A stretch of DNA of 61,996 nt from Nocardia concava NBRC 100430 (GTDB taxonomy: Bacteria; Actinomycetota; Actinomycetes; Mycobacteriales; Mycobacteriaceae). The notes under the pieces are model-generated. The model saw only the letters and a program-made list of their open reading frames with translations. It was not told where the DNA came from and did not search any database. Position 1 is the stretch's first letter. Each line of letters begins with the position of its first letter. Of the stretch, positions 49,583 to 56,215 are shown one piece after another. The stretch is taken from NCBI RefSeq assembly GCF_000308815.1, contig NZ_BAFX01000110.1, forward strand, positions 1 through 61,996. Direction: 5' to 3'. A program made the translations under genes and the position numbers.

Positions 49583-50017
49583 TCACTCGACCGAGCCGTA
49601 CCCCGCGGCCATCCACTTGTTCGACGCCGGCGCGAACAACGCCCCCAGCGCACCCAGCGCCAGCAACCCCAGCGGCGCACCGAACTCGGGCCGGTCCGAG
49701 GTGAACATGTAGTACGCGACGCCCAGCAGCAGCAATTGCGTGAGCGTCGCGATCGCCCGCCCCCACCGCTTCCCGCGCATCAGCCCGATCCCGGCCGCGA
49801 GCACCGCGCCGCCCAGGATGGCCGCGTACCCGGCGGTGAGATAGCTGTTCTTCGCGTTCTGCGCCGACCCGCTCACGCCCACGATGATCAGCACGACCAT
49901 CGCGACCAGGCCCAGGGCGCCCTCGAGCGCGACCAGCGCTCCCGCCACGCGAACCGTCGTCGGCACGACCTCGGTCTCGCCCGCGGGGGTGTTCTCGCCG
50001 TTGTTCTGCTCAGCCAC
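49583..50017 (-). CDS. conserved membrane protein (Rv3217c-like)
   Basis: A 144-residue protein: a short polar N-terminal segment (A-E-Q-N-N-G-E-N-T-P), then four hydrophobic segments. These are V-A-G-A-L-V-A-L-E-G-A-L-G-L-V-A-M-V-V-L-I-I (in parts), A-A-I-L-G-G-A-V-L-A-A-G-I, L-T-Q-L-L-L-L-G-V-A-Y-Y and L-G-L-L-A-L-G-A-L-G-A-L. The G-K-R-W-G-R-A-I-A loop lies between helices 2 and 3. Homologues lie at the same place in mycobacteria. The GTG at 50017 is supported by a TAGGCT seven bases upstream. The function is unknown. Confidence 0.85.
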   Translation of the reverse strand: MAEQNNGENTPAGETEVVPTTVRVAGALVALEGALGLVAMVVLIIVGVSGSAQNAKNSYLTAGYAAILGGAVLAAGIGLMRGKRWGRAIATLTQLLLLGVAYYMFTSDRPEFGAPLGLLALGALGALFAPASNKWMAAGYGSVE

Positions 50018-50124
50018 GACGCCCAGCCTACGACCGAGCGTCGTTGTCGAATCCTGGACCCGCCCACGTATTTCCGATGGGACGCGGGCAGTCGTGTCGC
50101 GACGGACCTCGCTAGGCTGCGGGG
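50018..50124. promoter_or_regulatory. pair of divergent leaderless promoters with identical TAGGCT -10 boxes
   Basis: On the minus strand TAGGCT (50030-50025) ends seven bases before GTG 50017. On the plus strand TAGGCT (50113-50118) ends six bases before GTG 50125. Neither gene has a ribosome site. The 107-bp gap holds both promoters and no other clear motif. Confidence 0.55.
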
Positions 50125-51063
50125 GTGCGGACGCTGCTGATCGTGAACCCGAATGCCACTTCGACCACTCGGTCCACTCGGGATCTGCTCGCTCACGCAC
50201 TGGAAAGCCGCACCCAGCTCACCGTTCGCCAGACCGAGCACCGGGGGCACGCCGCCGAGCTGGCGCGCTGGGCCGCCGACACCCGGATGGATCTGATCGT
50301 GGTGCACGGCGGGGACGGCACCGTGAACGAGACCATCAACGGCTTCCTCCCGCTGCCCGGTCAGCCGCAGCGCGAATGGCTGCCGCGGCTCGGCGTCATT
50401 CCGGGCGGTTCGGCGAATGTGTTCGCGCGCTCGCTGGGCATCGAACCGGATCCGGTGACCGCCACCAATCAGCTCATCGATCTGCTCTCCGACGAGGCGG
50501 ACCGCCGCATCGGTCTCGGCGTCGCCGACGATCGCTGGTTCTGCTTCAGCGCGGGCGTCGGCCTGGACGCCGATGTGTGCGAGGCCATCGACGACAAACG
50601 CGCGAACGGCAAGGCCGCCACGCCCGCTCGTTATCTGCGCACCACGGTCAAGCAGTTCTTCCGCGCGAAACGCCATGCCCCGCAAGTGACCTTGAACATT
50701 CCAGGTCACGAACCGGTCACGGAGGTGCATTACGCATTCGTGACCAATGCCAGTCCGTGGACTTATCTCGACAACACGCCCGTGGTCACCAACCCCGGCA
50801 CCAGCTTCGAATCGGGTCTCGGGGTGTTTGCCATGCGCACCATGGGCGTCATGCCCACCCTCATGATCGCGCGGCAGTTGCTGTCCGACCAGGGGGATCC
50901 CAAGGGACACAAATTGTTTCGCGAGGACGACGTTCCGGCCGTCACCATCACGGCGGAGGAACCGATCGGCTTGCAAATCGACGGCGACTTCATCGGTCGA
51001 CGCAACATGGTGAATTTCACAGCAGTCCCGGATATCCTCGATGTGGTCGCGCCGAAGCCCTAG
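50125..51063 (+). CDS. diacylglycerol/lipid kinase family protein (Rv3218-like)
   Basis: A 312-aa DAGK_cat protein: T-L-L-I-V-N-P-N-A-T-S-T (nucleotide-binding opening), L-I-V-V-H-G-G-D-G-T-V-N-E-T-I-N-G-F, then L-G-V-I-P-G-G-S-A-N-V-F-A-R-S-L-G. The C-terminal sandwich ends L-Q-I-D-G-D-F-I-G. The catalytic G-G-D-G-T and the N-x-F/D-F-A-R region are intact. It phosphorylates a lipid alcohol (diacylglycerol or sphingosine-like) with ATP at the membrane; the exact lipid is unknown. It lies directly upstream of whiB1 as in M. tuberculosis. Confidence 0.93.
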   Translation: MRTLLIVNPNATSTTRSTRDLLAHALESRTQLTVRQTEHRGHAAELARWAADTRMDLIVVHGGDGTVNETINGFLPLPGQPQREWLPRLGVIPGGSANVFARSLGIEPDPVTATNQLIDLLSDEADRRIGLGVADDRWFCFSAGVGLDADVCEAIDDKRANGKAATPARYLRTTVKQFFRAKRHAPQVTLNIPGHEPVTEVHYAFVTNASPWTYLDNTPVVTNPGTSFESGLGVFAMRTMGVMPTLMIARQLLSDQGDPKGHKLFREDDVPAVTITAEEPIGLQIDGDFIGRRNMVNFTAVPDILDVVAPKP

Positions 51064-51210
51064 CCGGTTCGACACACCTGAGAAACCTAGCTGTTGCGCT
51101 GCGAAAACCCGCTCGACCGAGTACAAATGACACGGCGGACCCCCATGTAGGGGTCTTACAGCGTGAGCTTCCCCACGGTGCACCAGGTATCTATTGACAT
51201 CTACGGTGTT

Positions 51211-51226
51211 CGTGAAAGCATTCACA
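51211..51226. promoter_or_regulatory. CRP-type binding site upstream of whiB1
   Basis: CGTGA-aagcat-TCACA matches the CRP (Rv3676-type) consensus TGTGA-N6-TCACA with one mismatch. It lies 95 bp before the whiB1 ATG. M. tuberculosis whiB1 is known to be controlled by the cAMP receptor protein through sites in its promoter. A TTGACA (51194-51199) lies 11 bp upstream of the site. Confidence 0.75.
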
Positions 51227-51320
51227 AGCAACCGTGCGGAAACATTCGAGTCGCACAAGTGAACGGACCACAAACCCGAAGGGCAGCGCCATGCGCGCGC
51301 CCTAGCAAAGGAGCAGAGGA

Positions 51321-51575
51321 ATGGACTGGCGCCACAAGGCCATCTGTCGCGACGAGGACCCCGAGCTGTTCTTCCCGGTGGGTAACAGTGGTCCGGCGCT
51401 CGCGCAGATTGCCGATGCCAAGCTGGTCTGCGCTCGCTGCCCCGTCACTGCCGACTGCCTGTCCTGGGCTCTCAAGTCCGGTCAGGATGCCGGTGTGTGG
51501 GGTGGAATGAGCGAAGACGAGCGTCGCGCTCTCAAGCGCCGCAACGCTCGCACGCGTACCCGCACCGTCGTCTAA
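51321..51575 (+). CDS. whiB1: WhiB1 iron-sulfur transcriptional regulator
   Basis: An 84-aa WhiB protein, the same length as mycobacterial WhiB1. The four [4Fe-4S] cysteines are Cys9, Cys37, Cys40 and Cys46 (C-x27-C-x2-C-x5-C). Next come the G-V-W-G-G turn and a basic C terminus (R-R-A-L-K-R-R-N-A-R-T-R-T-R-T). WhiB1 binds the primary sigma factor, reacts with nitric oxide and is essential in M. tuberculosis. AAAGGAG precedes the ATG. It is followed by a terminator and the convergent pdtaS gene, as in mycobacteria. Confidence 0.97.
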   Translation: MDWRHKAICRDEDPELFFPVGNSGPALAQIADAKLVCARCPVTADCLSWALKSGQDAGVWGGMSEDERRALKRRNARTRTRTVV

Positions 51576-51633
51576 CCAGCTAAGACGACAGGCGTTACGG
51601 CCCATCCCAGCCTCGGGGCCGCAACGTAATTCG

Positions 51634-51659
51634 GCCCGGCACCAATACAGGTGCCGGGC
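51634..51659. terminator. terminator between whiB1 and pdtaS
   Basis: gcccggcacc (51634-51643) pairs perfectly with ggtgccgggc (51650-51659) across a 6-nt loop, followed by TTCAG. It lies between convergent stops at 51575 and 51770. Confidence 0.85.
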
Positions 51660-51769
51660 TTCAGTGTGTAAAGAGCGAAATTCTCGATCAACGGGATTCC
51701 CTCTTCTCGAACGAAAGTTCGGGCGCAGATTTTTCACTACGCCCGAACTTATGCGTCGAGGTTTATATT

Positions 51770-53284
51770 TCAGCGAGCGGACCGGCGGCCCAACGGAACT
51801 CGCAGGACCGCGTCGGTGCCGACATCGGCGCCCGGATGAAGTCCGATGGAACCACCCAATTCGGCCGTGACCAGTGTGCGGACAATTTGCAGGCCCAACC
51901 GGTCGGAGGCTTCCAGGCTGAAACCGTCCGGGAGACCGCGGCCGTCGTCGCTGATGATGACGTCGAGCCAACGGGCCGAACGCTCGGAACGGATTGTGAC
52001 CGTACCGTTCTCGCCGGCGTCGAAGGCGTGCTCGATGGCGTTCTGGACCAGCTCGGTCAGCACCATGACCAGCGGCGTCGCGCGTTCGGCGGAGAAGACG
52101 CCGAGGGATCCGGCGCGGCGCACCTTGATGCGAGCGGTGTGGACGGTCGCCACGTCGGCCATTATCGGCAGCAGGCGGTCCACCACCTCGTCCAGATCGA
52201 CCTCTTCGTCAACCGACATGGACAACATTTCGTGCACCGAGGCGATGGAGGTGACGCGGCGGACCGATTCGGTCAAAGCCAGCCGCGCCTCCTCGTTCTC
52301 GGTCCGGCGGGCCTGCAGCCGCAACAGCGCCGCGACCGTCTGGAGGTTGTTCTTCACCCGGTGGTGGATCTCGCGAATGGTCGCGTCCTTGGACAGCAGC
52401 GCGCGGTCGCGCCGCTTCACCTCGGTGACATCGCGGACCAGCACCGCGGCCCCGGCCAGCTCACCGTGCGGGCGCAGCACCAGGGTGCGCAGCAGCACGG
52501 TCGCGCCCCGGGCCTCGACTTCCATTCGGCGACCGGCCTTTCCGGCCAGGGCCGCCTGGATATCGCCGACCACCTCCTGCGCGTCGAACGGGTCGGTGAT
52601 GAGCGAGCGCGTGGTCAGCGCCAGATCCTGGCCGACCAGATCGTTCTGCAGACCCATGCGGTGATAGGCCGAGAGCGCGTTGGGGCTGGCGTAGACGACG
52701 GTGCCCTCGGTGTCGAGGCGGATGAAACCGTCGCCGGCGCGCGGGCTGGAATGCGAACCGGTGCGGTCCTCGAGCGCGGGCCAGGTGCCGTCGGCGACCA
52801 TCTGGCACAGGTCGTCCGCGCAGGACATGTAGGCGATCTCCAGGCTGGACCGCATCTTGCGGCGCTGGGTATCGGTATCGCGGCCGAGCACGGCGATGAT
52901 GTCGTCGCCGATCCGCACCGGAATCGCCTCGCGCATGGCGTGCACCGGATGCGGGTGATAGACGCCGGTGAGGGCGGTATCGGTCTCGGTGCGGGCGATG
53001 TCGGCGTTCATCAGGGCCTCGAACACCTGCGGATTCGCCTCTTTGGTGGCGAGGGTGCCGACCAGATCCTCCGGATGCACGGTGGGTGCGGTGGTGGGGC
53101 GGCACTGCGAGACGCACACCACCTCCGCGCCCTCGGCGACCGGTCCGGTCCCCACCCACAGCAGCAGATCCGCGAAGGACAGATCCGCCAGCAGCTGCCA
53201 GTCCCCCACCACCCGCTGCAAATGATCGACGGCCGCACCCGGTAGATCCGTGTGCTCGGCCAGTAGCTCACTCAGTGTCGACAT
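51770..53284 (-). CDS. pdtaS: sensor histidine kinase PdtaS
   Basis: A 504-residue cytosolic kinase: GAF domain (about 1-165), PAS domain (about 180-290), HisKA_2 region and ATPase domain. The phosphorylation motif R-E-I-H-H-R-V-K-N-N-L-Q is at about 304-315. The N box is T-E-L-V-Q-N-A-I-E-H-A-F, and the G box is D-D-G-R-G-L-P-D-G. In the GAF domain V-V-C-V-S-Q-C (Cys57, Cys61) has the spacing of the cysteine pair implicated in copper/NO sensing in M. tuberculosis PdtaS. It phosphorylates the ANTAR-type regulator PdtaR, which is not in this window. It is convergent with whiB1. Confidence 0.96.
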   Translation of the reverse strand: MSTLSELLAEHTDLPGAAVDHLQRVVGDWQLLADLSFADLLLWVGTGPVAEGAEVVCVSQCRPTTAPTVHPEDLVGTLATKEANPQVFEALMNADIARTETDTALTGVYHPHPVHAMREAIPVRIGDDIIAVLGRDTDTQRRKMRSSLEIAYMSCADDLCQMVADGTWPALEDRTGSHSSPRAGDGFIRLDTEGTVVYASPNALSAYHRMGLQNDLVGQDLALTTRSLITDPFDAQEVVGDIQAALAGKAGRRMEVEARGATVLLRTLVLRPHGELAGAAVLVRDVTEVKRRDRALLSKDATIREIHHRVKNNLQTVAALLRLQARRTENEEARLALTESVRRVTSIASVHEMLSMSVDEEVDLDEVVDRLLPIMADVATVHTARIKVRRAGSLGVFSAERATPLVMVLTELVQNAIEHAFDAGENGTVTIRSERSARWLDVIISDDGRGLPDGFSLEASDRLGLQIVRTLVTAELGGSIGLHPGADVGTDAVLRVPLGRRSAR

Positions 53285-53385
53285 TCACCCACACTCCTCG
53301 GTTCCCACGTCGGGTGTATGTTCCCACGCGACACGGGCAGGCTGCGTCAGGAGCAGGTCGGGGGCTGTGATCGGGCTGGGTGTCT

Positions 53386-53601
53386 TCAGGAGATGGTGGC
53401 GATCAGATCGCCGGGCTGCAGGACGTCGCCGGGCTTGACGTTGATCGAGGCGACGATGCCGGCGCCCTCGACGATGACCGGGATCTCCATCTTCATGGAC
53501 TCGAGCATCACGACCGGGTCGTCGGCCTGCACCGCGTCACCGACGGCGACCAGGATCTCCTGCACCGTCGACACCATCTCGGCCTTCACTTCCTCAGCCA
53601 T
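53386..53601 (-). CDS. biotin/lipoyl attachment domain protein (BCCP-like, TB7.3 homologue)
   Basis: A 71-aa single-domain carrier, the same length as TB7.3 (Rv3221c). It reads M-A-E-E-V-K-A-E-M-V-S-T-V-Q-E-I and has the attachment motif L-E-S-M-K-M-E-I (biotinyl Lys) in the centre and P-G-D-V-L-Q-P-G-D-L-I-A at the end. Free-standing BCCP-like proteins may serve acyl-CoA carboxylases encoded elsewhere; no carboxylase is nearby. An upstream in-frame extension is not part of the domain. It is divergent from the bL37 gene, 91 bp apart. Confidence 0.95.
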   Translation of the reverse strand: MAEEVKAEMVSTVQEILVAVGDAVQADDPVVMLESMKMEIPVIVEGAGIVASINVKPGDVLQPGDLIATIS

Positions 53602-53692
53602 GTACACCTCTCGCGTTCGAGTGACCCGTAGCCCCTGAAGGTACAGCCAACCACACGTGAAAGAATGGCTGCCGACTGAAGGGAGATTACCT

Positions 53693-53767
53693 ATGGGTAA
53701 GCGTGGACGTAAGAAGCGTGGCCGCAAGAAGAATGCGGCCAACCACGGCAAGCGGCCTAACGCCTGA
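53693..53767 (+). CDS. 50S ribosomal protein bL37 (24-aa actinobacterial ribosomal peptide)
   Basis: A tiny reading frame ATG to TGA encodes M-G-K-R-G-R-K-K-R-G-R-K-K-N-A-A-N-H-G-K-R-P-N-A: 24 residues, half of them Lys/Arg. GGGAG (53681-53685) lies seven bases before the ATG. This matches my memory of bL37, the actinobacteria-specific peptide found in the Mycobacterium smegmatis 50S subunit, including the K-R-G-R-K-K-R start and the A-N-H-G-K-R-P-N-A end. It is too short for standard gene callers. A very strong terminator follows 25 bp after the stop. It lies between the biotinyl-protein and rshA genes. Confidence 0.92.
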   Translation: MGKRGRKKRGRKKNAANHGKRPNA

Positions 53768-53791
53768 GCTGCCGTAACTGGCTCGAAAAAT

Positions 53792-53834
53792 GCTGAGCGG
53801 CACCACTTCCCGACTGGGAAGGGTGCCGCTCAGC
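53792..53834. terminator. long bidirectional terminator between bL37 and rshA
   Basis: gctgagcggcacc (53792-53804) pairs perfectly with ggtgccgctcagc (53822-53834). The stem continues with cttccc/gggaag (53806-53811, 53816-53821) after a one-base bulge, closing a gact loop. gctcgaaaaa precedes and gtatt follows. It lies between convergent genes ending at 53767 and 53851. Confidence 0.93.
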
Positions 53835-53850
53835 TGTATTCGGGATGCGT

Positions 53851-54132
53851 TTATTCGGCCGCGTCGGTCCGGGTCTCGACCACCGTGTAGCTGGTCCGGA
53901 TCTCCATGGTCAGGCGCTGCCGGAGCGAGTCCGGGGCGCGGTCGCCGCCGCACTTGCGGTTCAGCAGCGACTTGAGCTTCTCCTCGAGACCGTAGGCCTC
54001 GATGCACGGCGAGCAACGGTCGATGTGCGCGCGCAGCCGATCCTTCACGGCCGCGTCGCACTCGTTGTCCAGGAGCAGCCAGACATCGGCGAGCACCGCC
54101 GAGCAGTCCAGATCATCCATGTCGTCGCTCAC
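53851..54132 (-). CDS. rshA: zinc-binding anti-sigma factor RshA
   Basis: A 93-residue ZAS-family anti-sigma factor. The redox motif H-I-D-R-C-S-P-C has His36, Cys40 and Cys43 (H-x3-C-x2-C); further cysteines (10 and 25) may join the zinc/disulfide switch. Oxidation forms a disulfide, releases zinc and frees SigH. The GTG start overlaps the sigH stop by four bases (GTGA), giving near-equal synthesis of sigma and anti-sigma. The C-terminal ~30 residues are polar and acidic. Confidence 0.95.
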   Translation of the reverse strand: MSDDMDDLDCSAVLADVWLLLDNECDAAVKDRLRAHIDRCSPCIEAYGLEEKLKSLLNRKCGGDRAPDSLRQRLTMEIRTSYTVVETRTDAAE

Positions 54133-54854
54133 TGGGTTACCTCCTCACGAGCCGCGTCGTTGCCCGACCGGTTGAAGCCTCGGTCCCGCGCCACGTCGGC
54201 CAGCAGACCCTTCAGCTGCTTGCGTCCGCGGTGCAGTCGGGACATGACGGTACCAATGGGAGTGCCCATGATTTCGGCGATTTCCTTGTAGGGGAAGCCC
54301 TCCACATCGGCGTAGTACACCGCCATCCGGAATTCTTCCGGAAGCTCCTGCAGAGCGGCCTTGATGTCGTCGTCCGGCAGCGCCTCGAGCGCCTCCATCT
54401 CCGCCGAGCGCAGACCCGTGGAGGTGTGCTCGGCGGTGGAGGCCAGCTGCCAGTCGGTGATCTCGTCGGTCGGATACTGCGCGGGCTGGCGCTGCTTCTT
54501 CCGATACGAGTTGATGTAGGTGTTGGTGAGGATGCGGTACAGCCAGGCCCGCAGGTTGGTGCCCTCACGGAAGGACTTGAAACCCTGATACGCCTTGGCG
54601 AAGGTCTCCTGCACCAGGTCCTCGGCATCGGCCGGGTTGCGGGTCATGCGCAACGCGGCACCGTAGAGCTGGTCCAGCAGCGGGAGCGCGTCACGCTCGA
54701 ACCGCGCGGCCAGTTCCGCGACGGATTCGGTGCTCCTGGCACCGGATTCGTCCACTTCGTCGTAATCGACCGCTTGATCGTCACCGGCGTCGATGCCCTC
54801 GCTGTCCGAGTCGTCATCACGCAGGCGATCGACCATCTCGTCGTCGCTCGTCAC
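54129..54854 (-). CDS. sigH: thiol-oxidative/heat stress sigma factor SigH (SigR type)
   Basis: An ECF sigma factor. Region 2 has LPLLDQLYGAALRMTRNPAD, A-E-D-L-V-Q-E-T-F-A-K-A-Y and L-R-A-W-L-Y-R-I-L-T-N-T-Y-I-N-S-Y-R-K-K. Region 4 has L-P-E-E-F-R-M-A-V-Y-Y-A-D-V-E-G-F-P-Y-K-E-I-A-E-I-M-G and G-T-V-M-S-R-L-H-R-G. It is nearly identical in text to M. tuberculosis SigH here. GTG 54854 (AAGGG upstream) gives 241 aa with an acidic N terminus. GTG 54947, with AAGGAGG five bases upstream, would give a 272-aa form. A sigma-H promoter lies upstream of the second start. Cotranscribed with rshA. Confidence 0.95.
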   Translation of the reverse strand: MTSDDEMVDRLRDDDSDSEGIDAGDDQAVDYDEVDESGARSTESVAELAARFERDALPLLDQLYGAALRMTRNPADAEDLVQETFAKAYQGFKSFREGTNLRAWLYRILTNTYINSYRKKQRQPAQYPTDEITDWQLASTAEHTSTGLRSAEMEALEALPDDDIKAALQELPEEFRMAVYYADVEGFPYKEIAEIMGTPIGTVMSRLHRGRKQLKGLLADVARDRGFNRSGNDAAREEVTQ

Positions 54855-54981
54855 GCTAATCCCTTCGATCGCCGTAGCAATTGAATCTACCGCGAACAGG
54901 GATTCGACCAGGAAACCGGCCGGGCGCTCTTCGACCAAAACGGTCACCGACTCCTCCTTCGTGAATGCGCGTACCGCATGC

Positions 54982-55008
54982 AACAGACACCGCCCCCGCC
55001 CTGTTCCC
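54982..55008 (-). promoter_or_regulatory. sigma-H autoregulatory promoter
   Basis: Minus strand: GGGAAC (55008-55003), 18 bases, then GTT (54984-54982). The sigma-R/sigma-H consensus is GGAAY-N18-GTT, so match and spacing are exact. Transcription would begin near 54973, about 26 bases before GTG 54947 with its AAGGAGG. It implies positive feedback and synthesis of the longer SigH form under stress. Confidence 0.85.
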
Positions 55009-55038
55009 AGCACGGATAATCCGGTTGCGTTCGGTGAT

Positions 55039-55044
55039 TAGGGT
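55039..55044 (+). promoter_or_regulatory. -10 element (TAGGGT) of the ybaK-type gene, leaderless
   Basis: TAGGGT ends six bases before ATG 55051, with no ribosome-binding site between them. It is divergent from the sigma-H promoter 30 bp away. Confidence 0.5.
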
Positions 55045-55050
55045 GAGCCC

Positions 55051-55545
55051 ATGGCTGCTGCTTCGACCCCCGCGATCAAGGCCCTGGTGCAGGCAAAGGT
55101 TGATCATCGGGTACACGCGTATACCCATGACCCGCGCAGTGATTCGTATGGAGCGGAGGCGGTCGAGGCGCTCGCGGATCAGCTCGGGGTTACCGCCGGG
55201 CAGATCTTCAAGACGCTGGTGATCGAGCTGGGTTCGGGCGTACTCGCGGTGGCCGTGCTGCCGGTGCCGACCAAGCTGTCGCTGAAGGCTGCGGCGGCGG
55301 CGCTCGGCGGCGGGAAGGCCGCCATGGCCGACAAGGCGAAGGCCGAACGCACGACGGGTTATGTGCTGGGCGGGGTGTCGCCGCTGGGCCAGAAGAAGAA
55401 GCTGCCGACCGTCATCGACGAGTCGGCGCTCGGGTTCGACCGAGTCCTGTGCAGCGCGGGCAAGCGCGGGCTCGAAATCGAGCTCGCCCCCGCTGACCTG
55501 GTACGACTCACGAATGCGGTGACCGCTCCCGTCGCTTCGGCCTGA
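55051..55545 (+). CDS. ybaK: Cys-tRNA(Pro)/Cys-tRNA(Cys) deacylase YbaK
   Basis: A 164-aa YbaK/EbsC protein: Y-G-A-E-A-V-E-A-L, Q-I-F-K-T-L-V-I-E (the conserved Lys of the active site), then L-K-A-A-A-A-A-L and G-Y-V-L-G-G-V-S-P-L-G-Q-K-K-K-L-P-T-V-I-D-E-S-A, and S-A-G-K-R-G-L-E-I. The G-x-x-S-P and Lys residues expected for trans-editing of mischarged Cys-tRNA(Pro) are present. It acts in the cytoplasm as a translational quality-control factor. Its start is divergent from the sigH control region. Confidence 0.95.
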   Translation: MAAASTPAIKALVQAKVDHRVHAYTHDPRSDSYGAEAVEALADQLGVTAGQIFKTLVIELGSGVLAVAVLPVPTKLSLKAAAAALGGGKAAMADKAKAERTTGYVLGGVSPLGQKKKLPTVIDESALGFDRVLCSAGKRGLEIELAPADLVRLTNAVTAPVASA

Positions 55546-55610
55546 TACCGGAGAAGTCACCTCCGGAAAAACTTGCCAAAGGGCAACGATGTGTGGATAC
55601 TTGCGTCGTA

Positions 55611-55620
55611 CAACTAGTTG
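55611..55620. promoter_or_regulatory. palindrome caactagttg, possible MarR operator
   Basis: A perfect 10-bp palindrome 43 bp before GTG 55664, in an AT-richer stretch of the promoter region (gtacaactagttgatagat). It is a plausible autoregulatory site for the MarR protein encoded directly downstream, but short. Confidence 0.45.
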
Positions 55621-55663
55621 ATAGATACAAGAAGTTGCCCTACGCAAGGAGGTGAGACCGACC

Positions 55664-56215
55664 GTGAACGACGATGACCCGGCGATTACCGACCAGACCG
55701 ACATCGACGACGGCCAGATCGACGCCATCGCATTCGAGATCGCCCGGCTCACCAAACTGCGTGATCGCACCAATGCGCAGATCGCGACCCTGACCCACGG
55801 CGAGATCGAACCGGCGGCCTTCGGCATCCTGTTCCAGCTCATCCACACCGGCCCGGTCCGGTCGGGAGCACTCGCCGAGGCGCTCTACTCCGACGCCTCC
55901 ACCATCAGCCGGCAGGTCGCGAGCCTGGTCAAGCGCGGACTCATCGAGCGCCGCGCCGACCCGTCGGACGGCCGCGTCAGCGTGCTCGACGTGACCGAGG
56001 CCGGTCGCACGGTGGCAGCCCAGATCCGGGTGCGGCGCAACGACTCGCTGCGGCAGATGCTCGAGGGCTGGACGCCCGGGGAACGGGACATCTTCTCGGA
56101 TCTGTTGCGGCGCTTCGTCGACGGCTACGAGGTGACCCGGCAACGCATGCTGGCCGATATGGCGGCCCACAAAGACCTTCAATCCTATTACGCACCGGCG
56201 GAGAACAATTCGTGA
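55664..56215 (+). CDS. MarR family transcriptional regulator
   Basis: A 183-residue MarR protein: ~45 polar residues, then the winged helix with FGILFQLIHTGPVRSGALAE, A-L-Y-S-D-A-S-T-I-S-R-Q-V-A-S-L-V-K-R-G-L-I-E-R-R-A-D-P-S-D-G-R and L-D-V-T-E-A-G. GTG 55664 has AAGGAGG about ten bases upstream; GTG 55652 directly abuts that site and is less likely. Its stop overlaps the exporter start by four bases (GTGA), so this is a regulator-exporter operon typical of drug-responsive efflux. Confidence 0.93.
   Translation: MNDDDPAITDQTDIDDGQIDAIAFEIARLTKLRDRTNAQIATLTHGEIEPAAFGILFQLIHTGPVRSGALAEALYSDASTISRQVASLVKRGLIERRADPSDGRVSVLDVTEAGRTVAAQIRVRRNDSLRQMLEGWTPGERDIFSDLLRRFVDGYEVTRQRMLADMAAHKDLQSYYAPAENNS

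Noticed and set aside
51163..51510. 115-codon plus-strand frame upstream of and through the start of whiB1
   Set aside because: It contains the CRP site, enters whiB1 in another frame, and has no domain.
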